Positions 22,164 through 32,519 of a stretch of 64,000 nucleotides of DNA are shown here, one piece after another (the stretch's first letter is position 1; each line of letters opens with the position of its first letter). Where the stretch lies: NCBI GenBank assembly GCA_020631735.1, contig CM036160.1, positions 9,020,746 to 9,084,745 of the forward strand, in the 5' to 3' direction. The stretch comes from Saccharum officinarum (taxonomy: Eukaryota > Streptophyta > Magnoliopsida > Poales > Poaceae). The position numbers were made by a program, and so were the translations under genes. Below the pieces are notes generated by a model. The model searched no databases. It worked only from the letters and a program-made list of their open reading frames with translations, and was not told the origin of the DNA.

Positions 22164-24100
22164 TATCACACTCCATTTAAAGGACAATATAGAGTGCATA
22201 CATCTTATGTGCGCCCTAGGAATAGTCGCACATATAAGCCGATAAATTAACAAAAGTATCATCACCATGTACATATATCACGACATTACATCACGTAGTT
22301 CTTATAGTGGAGCAATATTAACAAAAGTATCATCACCATTTATTCTGTGAGTTTTTCGAGCAATATTAACTAGGAATAGGACAACAAGGTAGGCCCATGC
22401 TATACTTGCCTTGGTTCACGAACTGTTGCTGGTCCTGCTGCTCCTCGTACGTGTCCGGATTCCCAAGGTACACCTCACCGTCTGAACTCGAACGACACAA
22501 GTACAACACGCATTCCAGAGCAGACATACAAGCAAAACATGACTACGATTAGAACAGTACACCAACAATAAATAAAACTGTATAAAATGTTTACCAAAAT
22601 CATCTACGTCTCGCTACGATCACAACGACGCTAATTACACGAAAAACGGAGTTACAACGCACAAGTTACGAGCTATTTACAGTTCCAAAAGCTAGCTATT
22701 AAACTAGACTTAATCGAGAAATTTAAAAGCTCCTAACAGGTCTAACAGTAGACCTATTGCGTAGATCATGAAATTATGAAACTAACGCAAGTTGAACGGA
22801 TCGAATCGGAGCTAAAACGACGATTTTATAAGCGTTTTACTGCAGTGGCAGAACTGTAATTAATCTAGAAACGTATTTTTCATTTAAACCAGAGAAAATA
22901 CGTCTTCAAAATGGGAATGCGTATTTCGGGAATACGCCAAGGACGGTGGGTTAGATATGCCAGAAACCGAGGGGCTCATAAGCAAAAATTCCCTCGAAGG
23001 GGTATTGACCATTTCTGGCTGTAGATCTCGAGATGAACGGTGGAGATTAGATGGAGGGGAGGAGAGAGAGAAACAGCCGCTGGAGTTGGGGGAGATGTGG
23101 CGGTGCCGCCATTGCCGGTGACCGGGAGCTCGCCGGAGTGGTCCAAACAGACGCTATGGTGCACGGTTTTCAAAACCGAGAGCACCGGGGTGATGCGGGG
23201 AAGAAGGCGAACTCGACCACGCCACATGTGCGGCCGGGGAAGGCGACCGATGTGGTGGCTACCATGGCCGGTGGTGAGGAGCTCGCCGGTGATGGGGAAA
23301 ACGGCCCTAGAAGCCACCAAACCAGAAAGCGACAGCATGGGGAGGAAGAGGAGAGCGAGGCGAAGCTCACCGAGCGAAAAACACGGAGCGGGGATGGCTC
23401 GACGGTGACGGTCGCCGTGGTGGGGCAGACATTGCTCCGGAGGATCGCCGCTGCTGTTTCTCTGCTGTGCACTAGCGAACGAGAGCGGGGAATACTAGAG
23501 AAGGGAAGGGCTGAGATGGGGTCACACTCCCCTTTTTAAAAGACCTGAGGCGCGGGGGGTGGGGGGAAGACGCTCCCACGATGGGGCGTGGGCGCGGCGG
23601 CAGTTGCTCTCGAGTGCGAGCGAAGCGGGGGAGCTAGAGGTTGGGGAAGGGCGTCGACATGTGGGCCCATCTCGTCAGTCGCTGAGAGAGGGAAGGAGGC
23701 GCGGCAACGGTTGCAACGCGGACCGGGCCGGCCCAGCAAGGAAGAAAAAGAGGAAAGGGGAAATGCGGGCGCGCGGGCCGGCTCGGTGGGATTCAGCAGC
23801 AGGCCATCTAGGCCGATTGGGTCGGAAGGAGGGAGGGGGAAGGAAAATGAGTTTTCTTTTTCTAATTTGATTTTCCAAATCCACTTTCTAATGTTTTTGA
23901 AACTCTTTTGAACTTTGGATCAAAACCAATCAATACAATAAATAAAATGTGGCAGCATGGGTGCATCAACATGTTGCTAACCTTATGATGAATTTTAATT
24001 TCATAAATATTTATTATTTTCTATATTTGAATGCACACTTAATTACACAGATAAATCATATTTAACTATTTTGAAATTATGAAAAATTTAGGGTGTTACA
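22164..24100 (-). repeat. 5' LTR of the chromovirus Gypsy (internally deleted, 1937 bp)
   Basis: Ends match the partner LTR (plus strand TATCACACTCCATTTAAAGG to AGGGTGTTACA). Compared with 12899-15858 about 1 kb is missing, and the junction at about 22290-22380 contains shuffled short pieces from elsewhere in the LTR (TTATTCTGTGAGTTTTTCGAG, GAGCAATATTA, ACAAAAGTATCATCACCAT). From about 22380 the two LTRs run in parallel with scattered substitutions. Confidence 0.9.
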
Positions 24101-24202
24101 CTCTCGGTCGGCCTCATTCTAGTTGGGGCCATATTGAGTGCTGGCGTTGATAATGTTCAACATGGTCTCATTCTAGTCGTAGTCGTCTTGTGGCTCGGCC
24201 AT
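24101..24202 (-). pseudogene. First coding exon of the CACTA second gene (5' side of Gypsy insertion)
   Basis: Starts MAEPQDDYD at 24202, then, after a TAG where Trp or Gln is expected, NETMLNIINASTQYGPN, another TAG and NEADRE. It then meets the Gypsy; the frame resumes on the other side (12893 downward) with LANLEDEHEPHVQELPPMQE after one further TAG. Rejoining over the CTCTC duplication keeps frame, so the Gypsy inserted into this exon. Confidence 0.75.
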
Positions 24203-25460
24203 CTTAATTAACACAACTATATATAAATGAAAACCATACACTAGTTAGGGTTTGCATGCGTGGATCTCGATCAAGATATAATAAGGGTTTGAAGCGGAGC
24301 TCATGTTATTAGCGGATATATATCAACATTGGTACGTGTATCAAAATTCATGTCACGCTAATTATATATAACCATAGAGAATTCAGGGTTATTATTTACG
24401 CCTTGGTTAGGGTTTGGAGCGGAGGTCAGGATATTACATTATATATATCAGCATTGATGTATATATAAATATATGAAAAATAATGTCACAGTAATGTTAA
24501 TATCTCAAAATTTAGATATGTATGTATATATATAAAAAAATTCATTCATAGCACTAATTTTCCACAACTATAATGTTTAATTTTCTACAATTTTTCTATA
24601 TACATGTTATAGTATATACTACAATATTTCTATCTATTTTTCTATTTTTTCTATGCCAAAAAAAATAAAATGCACATCACACACTCACTCACTGATCACT
24701 TCACTCACTCACTGATCTCATTCTCATCACACATAATTTACTGATTATCACACACAACACATACACAACAACATACTCACCCACCTGCGAGGACTAGGAC
24801 GGAGAGGATGTCGACGTGTGCAGCTGGGGACGAAGTGGGGCCGGCGCGGTGATGAGCTAGGATGGTGGCAAGGACGGCGGGGTCACGTGGACACGTGGTG
24901 ACGAGGACACAACACACGGTGGCGAGGATGGCACTGGTGGGTGACGTGCGCGAGGATGGTGTGACAAGAGGATGGCGTACGGTGGCGAGGACGCATAGGC
25001 CGGCCGGGGTGACGAGGACAGCGCAGTGGCGAGGACGCGGCGGCCGGGGTGATGAGGCGAGGCCAGCGCGGGGGGTGACGAGGCGAGGCCGCGGCGGGGC
25101 GACGAGGCAAGGACGGTGGCGACAATGGCGAGGCCAGCGGGCCGGGTGAAGAAGGCGAGGCCGGCGTGGGGTGACGAGGCTCGCGCGACCAGCGGGGTGA
25201 AGAAGGCCAGGCGGCGCTCTGGCGAGGACGAGGGACGACGAGCAGCAGTGCTGGATCCAGTGTGGAGACGAGGCGACGATGGGGGTGGTGGCCACAGGGG
25301 GCGGTGGCGCAGCTGGATCCGGTGGTGTTGAGGTGGAGACGATGACGAACGGTGTGGGGATGGTGGCGAGGATCGAAAGCGAGGTGCGGTAGCGGCAGCG
25401 TTAGGGCCTAGATGGAGCGGTGGAGACGGAGAGGAAAAGAGAAGGGAGAAGGTCACGGAT
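24203..25460 (-). other. 5' region of the CACTA second gene; GC-rich low-complexity tract
   Basis: 24203-24780 is AT-rich with TATATATA runs and ACTCACTCACTGATC repeats. 24780-25456 is GC-rich with open frames on both strands made of Arg/Pro/Ser or Gly/Arg-type low complexity (words GGCGAGGACG and GGGGTGACGAGG repeated). A TATA-like TTTATAATCC on the minus strand at about 25458-25466 stands at its upstream edge. I see no domain; it may be a transcribed leader or captured DNA. Confidence 0.45.
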
Positions 25461-25690
25461 TATAAAGGGGGACCTTTAGTCCTGGGTGGAGTTGCGACCC
25501 GGGACTAAAGGTCCTTAAGTCCCGAGTGGCGGTTAGAACCGGGACTAAAGGTATAGCCTTTAGTCCCGGGTGCAGCCACGGCTTGGGAGTAAAGCTAGTT
25601 TTGGCGGGCCGTGAAAACATAGGCTACCTTTAGTCCTAGGTGGTTGATCTGTTTGGGAGTAAAGGTGGGCTGCAGTTTCGCTTCCCGCCA
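25457..25690 (-). repeat. Internal subterminal-type repeat cluster with adjacent TATA box
   Basis: Six or more copies of CCTTTAGTCCCGGGTG and its complement (CCGGGACTAAAGG) sit in the middle of the large CACTA, next to TATAAAGGGGG. The arrangement (repeat array, then TATA, then CT-rich minus-strand leader) mirrors the element's right end at 31460-31787. No CACTA terminus was found beside it. Confidence 0.7.
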
Positions 25691-25880
25691 GTTTCTAGAA
25701 GTTCTTACTTTTTTATACATTTCACTTTTATAAATATGCAGAGAGTTGTTAATTGCCTAGTAAATAAAATATTAGCCAAAAAATTACAAAAAAATTCCAA
25801 CACCTAGTTTCCATTATTATACGCAACAAAAATCTTAACCCAAACTCTTTTGTTTTACCGTATAAATATTTAACATAGTG

Positions 25881-28286
25881 TAAATAATAATCACAATTTG
25901 CCCTTGGCGATGCTTCCTTCTGGCCAAGCACGGTTGTGAACATATTTCTTCAGGACTCCCATGAACCTCTAAAAGAGGAACATGTTGTGTAGGAATGCAG
26001 GGCCGAGAATACTAATCTCTTTGATCAAGTGAGCTAGGAGGTGCGTCATAATATTAAAGAAGCATGGTGGGAACACCAACTTAAAGCTGACAAGACATTG
26101 GACCACGTCATTCTATAGCTTTGCTAGATGCGATGGATTGATTGCCTTCTAAGAAATTGCGTTGAGGAATGCACATAGTTTCACAGTGGCTAATCGTACA
26201 TTTGGAGGTAGAATCCCTCTCAATGCAACCGGAAGCAATTGCGTCATAAGCACGTGGCAGTCATGAGACTTCAAGTTTAGAAATTTCTTCTCTGCCACAT
26301 TTATTATCCCCTTTATATTCAAGGAGAAGTCAGATGGGACCTTGATGTTGTTTAGGCATTGAAACATGCTTTCCTTCTCTTCTTTGCTAAGAGTGTAGCT
26401 GGCAGGACTTAAGTACTGGTGTCCATCACCTACCTTCTTTGGTACAGGTTCTCTCGTTCTTTCATACACTGCAAGTCTTGTCTTGCTTCTAGTGTGTCCT
26501 TAGACTTCCCATACACACCCATGAAGCCTAGCAGGTTCACAGAAATATTCCTCGTCAAGTGCATCATGTCCATCGCGTTGCGGACCTTTAGGACTTTCTA
26601 ATAGGGTAGCTCCCAAAATATGAACTCCTTCTTCCACATAGGTGCATGTCCGTTAGCATCATTCGGAATAGGTTGGCTACCAGGTCCCTTCCCAAAGATT
26701 ACCTGTACATCCTTTACCATATTAAATACATCCTCACCAGTACGGCTCTCGGGCTTTGTTTGGTGATCTGCCTTGCCTTTAAAATGTTTGCATCTCTTTC
26801 TTAGGGCGTGATTCAACGGAAGAAATCGACGATGGCCCATGTACATGACCTTTTGATATTTTTTCAAAAATATATCTTTCAGGTCATGAAAACAGTGCGT
26901 GCATGCATTATATCCCTTGTTTGACTGTCCTAAAAGATTACTAAGAGCAGGCCAATCATTGATTGTTATGAACAACAATGCTCACAGGTCAAAGTGTTCC
27001 TGTTTGTACTCATCCCACACATGTATGCTTGTGGTACTCCACAACCGTAGAAGTTTCTCAACTAATGGCCTTAGGTACACATCAATGTCGTATCCAGGTT
27101 GCTTCGGGCCTTGGATAAGCACTGGCATCCTAATGAACTTCTGCTTCATGCACAGCCATAGAGGAAGGTTGTAGATGCATAGAGTAACAGGCCAAGTGCT
27201 ATGGCTGCTACTTTACTCCCTGAAAGGATTCATGCCATCCGTACTTAAAGCAAACCTTAAGTTTCTTGCGTCTTCTGCAAACTTCGAGAATTCTCTGTCG
27301 ATTGATCTCCACTGGGACCCATCGGCTGGGTGTTTCAACATATTGTCTACCTTACGGTCTTCTTTATGCTATCACAGCAACTTTGCATGCTCTTTGTTTC
27401 TGAACAAACATTTCAAGCATGGTATTATAGAAGCATACCACATCACCTTGGCAGGGATTCTCTTCCTCGGATGTTTGCCCTCAACATCACCAGGGTCATC
27501 TCGTCTGATCTTGTACCGTGATGCATGGTATACCAGGCATGCATCTAAATTCTCATACCCCTTGCTGCGGTAGAGGATGCAATCATTAGGACATGCATGT
27601 ATCTTCTGGATTTCTAATCCTAGAGGGCAGACGACCTGTTTTGCTTCGTACGTAGTGGCGGACAGTTCATTTCCCTTCGAAAGCATCTTCTTTTGGATAG
27701 CCAATAACTGCCCAAATCCCTTGTCGGATACACCATTCTTTGCCTTCCATTGCAGCAATTCCAGTGTGGTACCTAACTTTTTTTGCCCCTCTTCGGCAGT
27801 CGGGCATAGCAATTTCTTGTGATCCTCTAGCATGCGTTCGAACTTGATCTTCTCCTTTTCACTTTTGCATTCTCTCTATGCATCACGGATGGCCTAACCA
27901 AGATCATCAGCGGACTCTACCTCTTCTTCAGCAGCCCCCTCTTCTTTAGCTTCCCCCATTGTAGTATCATCAAAGGCACCGTATTTAGCAAAACCACAAA
28001 AAATCATGTTGTCATCATCTCCTTCTTCTTTATCATCTTCTTCCATTATAATACCTCTTTCTCCATGCTTAGTCCAACAAATATAGTTTGGCATGAAACC
28101 AGATGTGAACAGGTGTTCATGAATTTTCTTTGGGTAAGAATAATCCTTCTCATTCTTACATAGAGCACATGGGCAGCACATAAAATCATTCTGCGTGTTT
28201 GCCTTGGCCACATTTAAGAAATCATGCACACCCTTAATGAACTCTAAGGAGCGACGGTCAGCATTGTACATCCATTATCAGTTCAT
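25881..28286 (-). pseudogene. CACTA transposase, TNP2/TNPD type
   Basis: The tnp2-family transposase cuts and joins CACTA ends. The likely start is 28286, with TGA and TAA at codons 3-4 before WMYNADRRS, as related proteins begin with a short leader then WMY. Domain order: transposase-associated domain (CPCALCKNEKDY, IHEHLFTSGFMPNY; to about 28070), acidic linker, then the tnp2 core (YRSKGYENLDACLVYHASRY, PRKRIPAKVMWYASIIP, LRFALSTDGMNPF, IQGPKQPGYDIDVYLRPL, YNACTHCFHDLKD, RRFLPLNHALRKR) and a DUF4218-like part (LPVALRGILPPNVR, PPCFFNIMTHLLAHLIKEI, GPAFLHNMFLF.RFMGVLKK). It ends at TGA 25881 after GSIAKGKL, shorter than complete relatives. At least nine in-frame stops, mostly TAG at Trp or Gln sites, make it inactive. 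Confidence 0.93.
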
Positions 28287-28447
28287 CTGCATTACAGGAC
28301 GTACACCATATCAAAAACTTGAAATAACCCATATTATACAACATGCACGGTTAGTAGTTAATTAAAAGATCTAAATATCCATCAATCAACATGATTAATC
28401 AATATCCCAAATAACACTAAACAAATAGCAAAACAAACTTGAATTTA

Positions 28448-28968
28448 TTAACGCCTTGATACAATGTAGATAATTCCAAATAGCACTAAACAAACTAAGC
28501 CTACAATGCACTTCAGCAGAAGAAGGATTTCACGACCAATTCCAACTAAAACAAACAAATCATTCTTCTACTGGTTCACTGCCTCATCATCCATAGGTGC
28601 ACTCTCATCAGTCACCTTAGCCGCCTTTGCAAGAGATTTTTGGATGTGCTCAACATACTCTTCCTCCCAGTACCAACCGTCACATGATCCACTGCCATCC
28701 CACTGAAATTACAACACCAAATAAAGGACTTTAATCAAAATCATCACAAAAATGGCTACAAACTATTCAAAAACATGACAAAAAAAGAACTCACATCGTG
28801 ATTCGGACACGTGTAGAAGATGTGTCCATTGTTGGGACCCTTCTTCTTCGCCCTGTACTCCCTCACAATCTTTTGCTTACACTTGCCGCACGCAATGAGA
28901 GGGAGGTCTGGCCTTAGTCATCCCGTACGAACCCCATGTGAGGCCGAGGACCCAGAAGCTGTCGCCAT
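28448..28968 (-). pseudogene. GRF zinc-finger protein with C-terminal membrane segment
   Basis: Two exons upstream of tnp2 on the same strand. Exon 1 (28968-28795, 58 codons) starts MATASGSSASHGVRTG, has a TGA at codon 17, then LPLIACGKCKQKIVREYRAK and GPNNGHIFYTCPNHD. The spacing of Cys (CGKC, then FYTCPNH) is that of a GRF zinc finger. The GT donor at 28794 and AG acceptor at 28703 keep phase 0. Exon 2 (28702-28448) continues GSCDGWYWEEEYVEHIQKSL, has one TAG, and ends with a hydrophobic stretch (CIVGLVCLVLFGIIYIV) before SRR and stop. GRF fingers bind single-stranded nucleic acid in other proteins; the role here is unknown. It could be a captured host gene or a regular CACTA accessory ORF. 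Confidence 0.7.
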
Positions 28969-29090
28969 CTACGACTCTCTATACTCATTTTCATCGACTA
29001 CTAAATGAGCTATATTCTAAAAAAACCTTAAATTTCACTATTTCTAAACCACAAAGTGAGGCAATAAAAGTGCATACTAGTTTTCATGAG

Positions 29091-30971
29091 TGAAAGCCCA
29101 AGTTTGGTTTTGGTAATTAATGACACCAAGTTGCTATAATGCTATTGTATCAAGTGGAATGAGTTAGGCATAAGCAACACACGTGATGAAGGAGTATGTG
29201 GCATAAAGTGATGGCCACAAGATCATAAGAGGTGGAGATGCACATAAAATGATGATCATGGTGATCAAGCATGAAGAAATGGACATGGAACAAAGGGATC
29301 AAGGCAAAAGTATAACCATAGGGTTTTTCTTTTGCCGGTCTAAGATGAGTAGAGAAGTGATTAACCGGGTTTAGGATACATAGCCAACTATCAAGAGGGG
29401 CAATCACGGTTAGCTCAGGAATCAAGTGCCACTAGATCAATGTCTTGAGCATATGCATTAGGATCTAGTAGAGAGCTAATGCAATGCCTTGAAAAATGAT
29501 TGTGAAAATGCTAACACACATGCACATGTTGATATACACATGGTGGTGTTAGCACTTTTGCGAAGGCGGTGGAGTTTGAGCGGTGGAGAGGGCATTGGGA
29601 TCCTCTATCCCTCCCACCGAGCTTGCGAGCGTGGGATTTAGGCGTTTTCAAGGAAATGAAATGCCTATTTTCCATTACGCCGGAGGCAAGAAAAGGTGGC
29701 AGAAGTCCAGAGTGTTTCTCTCTGAAAAATTCCAACCGGACGCTGAACCGGACGCGGTCCCGGTATGACCGAACGCGTCCGGTCAGTTCAACGCGGCGCA
29801 GGCACTAGGGTTTGCAACCGGCGTGTCTGGTCCCTCAGGGAAACGGAGCGTCCGGTCGGGCACCCAGAGGAGCAGAGCATGACGAGGAGCTGATCAGACG
29901 CGTGGCGTGTCCGATCACATGCGATCGGACGCGTCCGATCGCGTGAGGAGCTCTCTGGACTTCGATCGGACACTAGGTGCAGCGCGTCCGGTCAAACGGT
30001 GAAGTGAGTCTAGTTACGGCAACGGCTCTCACTAACTCGCACTGTTACTATTTGTCCTGTAGTGACCGGACGCGTTCGGTCACCCTGACCGGTGTGTCCG
30101 GTCATCACGTTTTTCACTACGACATGTAGTAACGGCTAGTTGCTTACCCCTTCACTATAAATAGATGGTGGCCGGGTTTGGGGAGTTTGCTCTTGCACAT
30201 TTGAGATATTGAGACATCCTTTGAGCTAGAGAACAACCCCTCCACTCATCTCTTTGCTTGGTTGCACATCTTGAGTGAGATTGAGTGAGATTCAAGTGCA
30301 TTACTTGAGAGTTGCATTCTAGAGGCACTTGATCTTCGAGTTACTGTGGATTTCTTGTTACTCTTTCGTGTTTCCCGATGCGGTAGACAGCTTGGAGCAA
30401 CGCAGGTGATTGAGCTCGCAATTGAAGATTGTTGGAGCCCTCACCGAGTGTTGTAAGGGGTTCTTGATCCTTCCCTGCGGGAGTTCACAAATTGGATACT
30501 CTAGTGGAGCTCATGGCTTGGAGGATCCCCATCTTGTGTGCAGTTGTGCGGCGCCTGCCGAGGGCTCGACTCTTGATAGTCGATTAGCTCGTGAACCGAC
30601 AAGTGGGTGTATCGCCACAACGGGGAGTAGCTTGCCGGGAAGCAAGTGAACCTCGAGATAAATTTTGGTGTCGTTCTCTTCCTGAGGATTTCTCTTGTGT
30701 GATTGATTGATTGATTGGTTGGTTCTTCTCATCTCTACACGGCGGTATAATCACTCAAAGCTCTTCTCTCGCGTTACTCTTTGTTTCTAGCTTGTAGTTG
30801 TTGTGTTTAGTGGATAGCCTTGTACTAGACTTGTGTAGGTGGCTTGCTTATTTAGTTAGAGCTAGTGCATTTTGCTTCGCCACCTTTTGTACTAACACTT
30901 GTGGTTAAGTAAATCTTATAGAAGTTTTAATTAGGCTATTCACCCCCCCTCTAGCCTATTTGGACCTTACA
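29091..30971 (+). mobile_element. Solo LTR, copy 1 (inside the large CACTA)
   Basis: 1881 bp flanked by a perfect 5-bp duplication ATGAG (29086-29090 and 30972-30976). It begins TGAAAGCCCAAGTTTGG and ends CTAGCCTATTTGGACCTTACA. The end motif CACCCCCCCTCTAGCC is typical of some plant LTRs. About 29740-30110 contains repeated CCGGACGCGTCCGGTC-like palindromic words. Two relatives in the opposite orientation are at 40977 and 47861. No PBS or coding region adjoins it, so it is a solo LTR left by recombination. Confidence 0.85.
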
Positions 30972-31460
30972 ATGAGCTCTTATAAGATTCCTTCATCTAT
31001 ATATGCCAATTCCAAGTGATTTTTGAGCTCAGATGACATAAATCAAAAATATCCACCATTATTCCTAATTTAGAAAACCATAAATTTCTCTATTTCGAGA
31101 TCATGAAATAGGCAATGAAAGGTGCATACTAGTTTTGATGAACTACTATAAGCTTCCTTCATCTTCATATTCAAATTATCAAGTGATTTCGAGCTCAAAT
31201 GGTATATAAATAAAAAAATTCATCATCATTCACAATCTAAAAAATCACAATGCAAATTTCTCTATTTCTAGACCTTGAAATGAGCCATGCTAGTGATGAA
31301 ACAAGAGAAGATGAAGCTGCTAACCTTTTAGAACCGAAAATGGATGGAGGAATCGAATGAAATGTTGAAATGGCGGCCGGCGACGAGCAAGAACACCAAG
31401 AGACGAGCAAGAACTGAGAGCTTGAAATGGCTCAGGCTGGGGCAGGAAGAAGGAGAGAAA

Positions 31461-31787
31461 AGTATATATGCCAGGACCTATAGTCCCGGTTGGTGGTTCA
31501 AACCCCGACTACAAGTTGGCATCTAATCCCGGTTGGAGCCACCAACCGGTATTAAAGGTTTAGCCACGGCTGGTGGCTCCAACCAGGACTGAAGGGTGAG
31601 CTTTAGTCCCGGTTTTAGCCACCAACCGGGACTAAAGGTCCCCTCCTCAAAAGCTGTGCCCCTAGCCGTTAGCAGGGGACTTTAGTCCCGTTTGGTATGT
31701 CCAACTGAGACAAAAGCTTTCTTTAGTCCTGGGCCCAAAAATGGCTGGGACTAAAGCTTCGAACCAAAAGTATGTTCTCTACTAGTG
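31461..31787 (-). repeat. Right subterminal repeats and promoter of the large CACTA
   Basis: Multiple AACCGGGACTAAAGG and CTTTAGTCCCGGTT units run to the CACTAG end at 31787. On the minus strand a TATA motif (CATATATACT, about 31461-31470) follows the array and precedes a CT-rich leader, so this end is the probable promoter for the GRF and tnp2 genes. Confidence 0.75.
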
Positions 31788-32509
31788 AGGATCTGGAGGA
31801 TATCTTCTTCCTACCACTTTCCATCGAAGCCCATGAGGAACTGTTGCAGCGTCAGAATTACTTGGAAGACATTGAGTATGATGACATTGCTGCCGATGTA
31901 TGGTCACCGATCTGGGGGGCCAAATACTCCTCTCGCAAGTTCTATGCCCATGTCTTTAGTGGAATTGAAACACACCCATTCTACAAAGCACTTTGGAAGT
32001 CCAGCTGCACTCCGAGGATCAAATTCTTTGCATGGTTAATTCTCGTGGACAAACTAAATACAAAGACAATGCTACGAAGGCGACATCTCAACATCCAAGA
32101 TGACACGCTTTGTGTTCTATGTGACACTGGTATAGAAGAAGATATTGAACACCTTTTCTTTGGATGTCCATTTGCACTACAGTGTTGGAACTCCATCAAT
32201 TTCACCTAGGACAATAGCTTACCAATAACAAAGCGATTTGTGAGAGCAAAGGAAGTGCATGGCCACAATTTCTTCATAGAAGCCTCCCTCGTAGCAACCT
32301 AGGAATTATGGAAGCTTCACAATGACAAGATTTTCCAAAGAAGAGATCCTACCCCTGCAGTTTGGCTAGCAAATCTTAGATCATCCTATTGCTTTTGGTT
32401 AGATGCTTTCAATTAATTGAGGTTTGTATCCCCTGTAAATACCTTTAAAAAAATTTTAATACAAAAGCATACTATGGGGTTCTCCCCCACAGTTTTTTGC
32501 GTAAAAAAA
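31788..32509 (+). pseudogene. LINE segment 3: zinc-binding RT tail and 3' end
   Basis: Resumes the LINE frame as EDLEDIFFLPLS, then the zf-RVT domain of plant L1 elements (SRKFYAHVFSG, CTPRIKFFAWLILVDKLNTK, CVLCDTG, HLFFGCPFALQCWNS), with a stop after NFT. The 3' UTR ends near 32509 with an A-rich tail (GTAAAAAAAG), followed by GGAGTTGTTT, which pairs with GAAGTTGTTT before the LINE's left end. It is a 5'-truncated, dead insertion. Confidence 0.88.
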
Positions 32510-32519
32510 GGAGTTGTTT

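Larger units (their letters stand above)
12899..24100 (-). mobile_element. Ty3/Gypsy chromovirus retrotransposon (Tekay/Del-like)
   Basis: An 11.2-kb element on the minus strand with 5-bp duplication CTCTC at 12894-12898 and 24101-24105. Its 5' LTR is on the right (22164-24100), 3' LTR on the left (12899-15858). The LTRs read TGTAACACCC to GTGTGACA on the minus strand. A PBS matching initiator tRNA-Met (TGGTATCTGAGCC) and a polypurine tract lie at the expected places. Gene order is ORF0, gag, protease, RT, RNase H, integrase, chromodomain. Long LTRs, the Met PBS and the chromodomain place it with the Tekay/Del branch. It is inserted in the first coding exon of the CACTA second gene. Many stops make it inactive. 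Confidence 0.93.
10542..31787 (-). mobile_element. Large CACTA (En/Spm) transposon, host of further insertions
   Basis: Left end CACTAGTGTAGGACTGGG; right end read inward CACTAGTAGAGAACATAC. Flanks are AAG (10539-10541) and AGG (31788-31790), a 3-bp duplication with one mismatch. Deleting the element plus one flank copy rejoins the LINE frame exactly. Both ends carry dense TTTAGTCCCGGTTGG-type subterminal repeats. Subtracting an 11.2-kb Gypsy and a 1.9-kb solo LTR leaves about 8.2 kb, a usual size for an autonomous CACTA. Minus-strand genes in transcription order are a GRF zinc-finger ORF, tnp2 transposase, then a gene ending in a Ulp1-like protease. All carry stops, so the copy is inactive. 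Confidence 0.9.

Noticed and set aside
24857..25456. 199-codon minus-strand frame with a TATA box in front
   Set aside because: Pro/Ser/Arg low complexity, overlapping frames on both strands and no family match. I kept it only as a leader-like region.
29740..30110. CRISPR-like or satellite array from the CCGGACGCG repeats
   Set aside because: Spacing is irregular, units are palindromic and occur inside LTRs of a plant retroelement. It is not a CRISPR array or a regular satellite.
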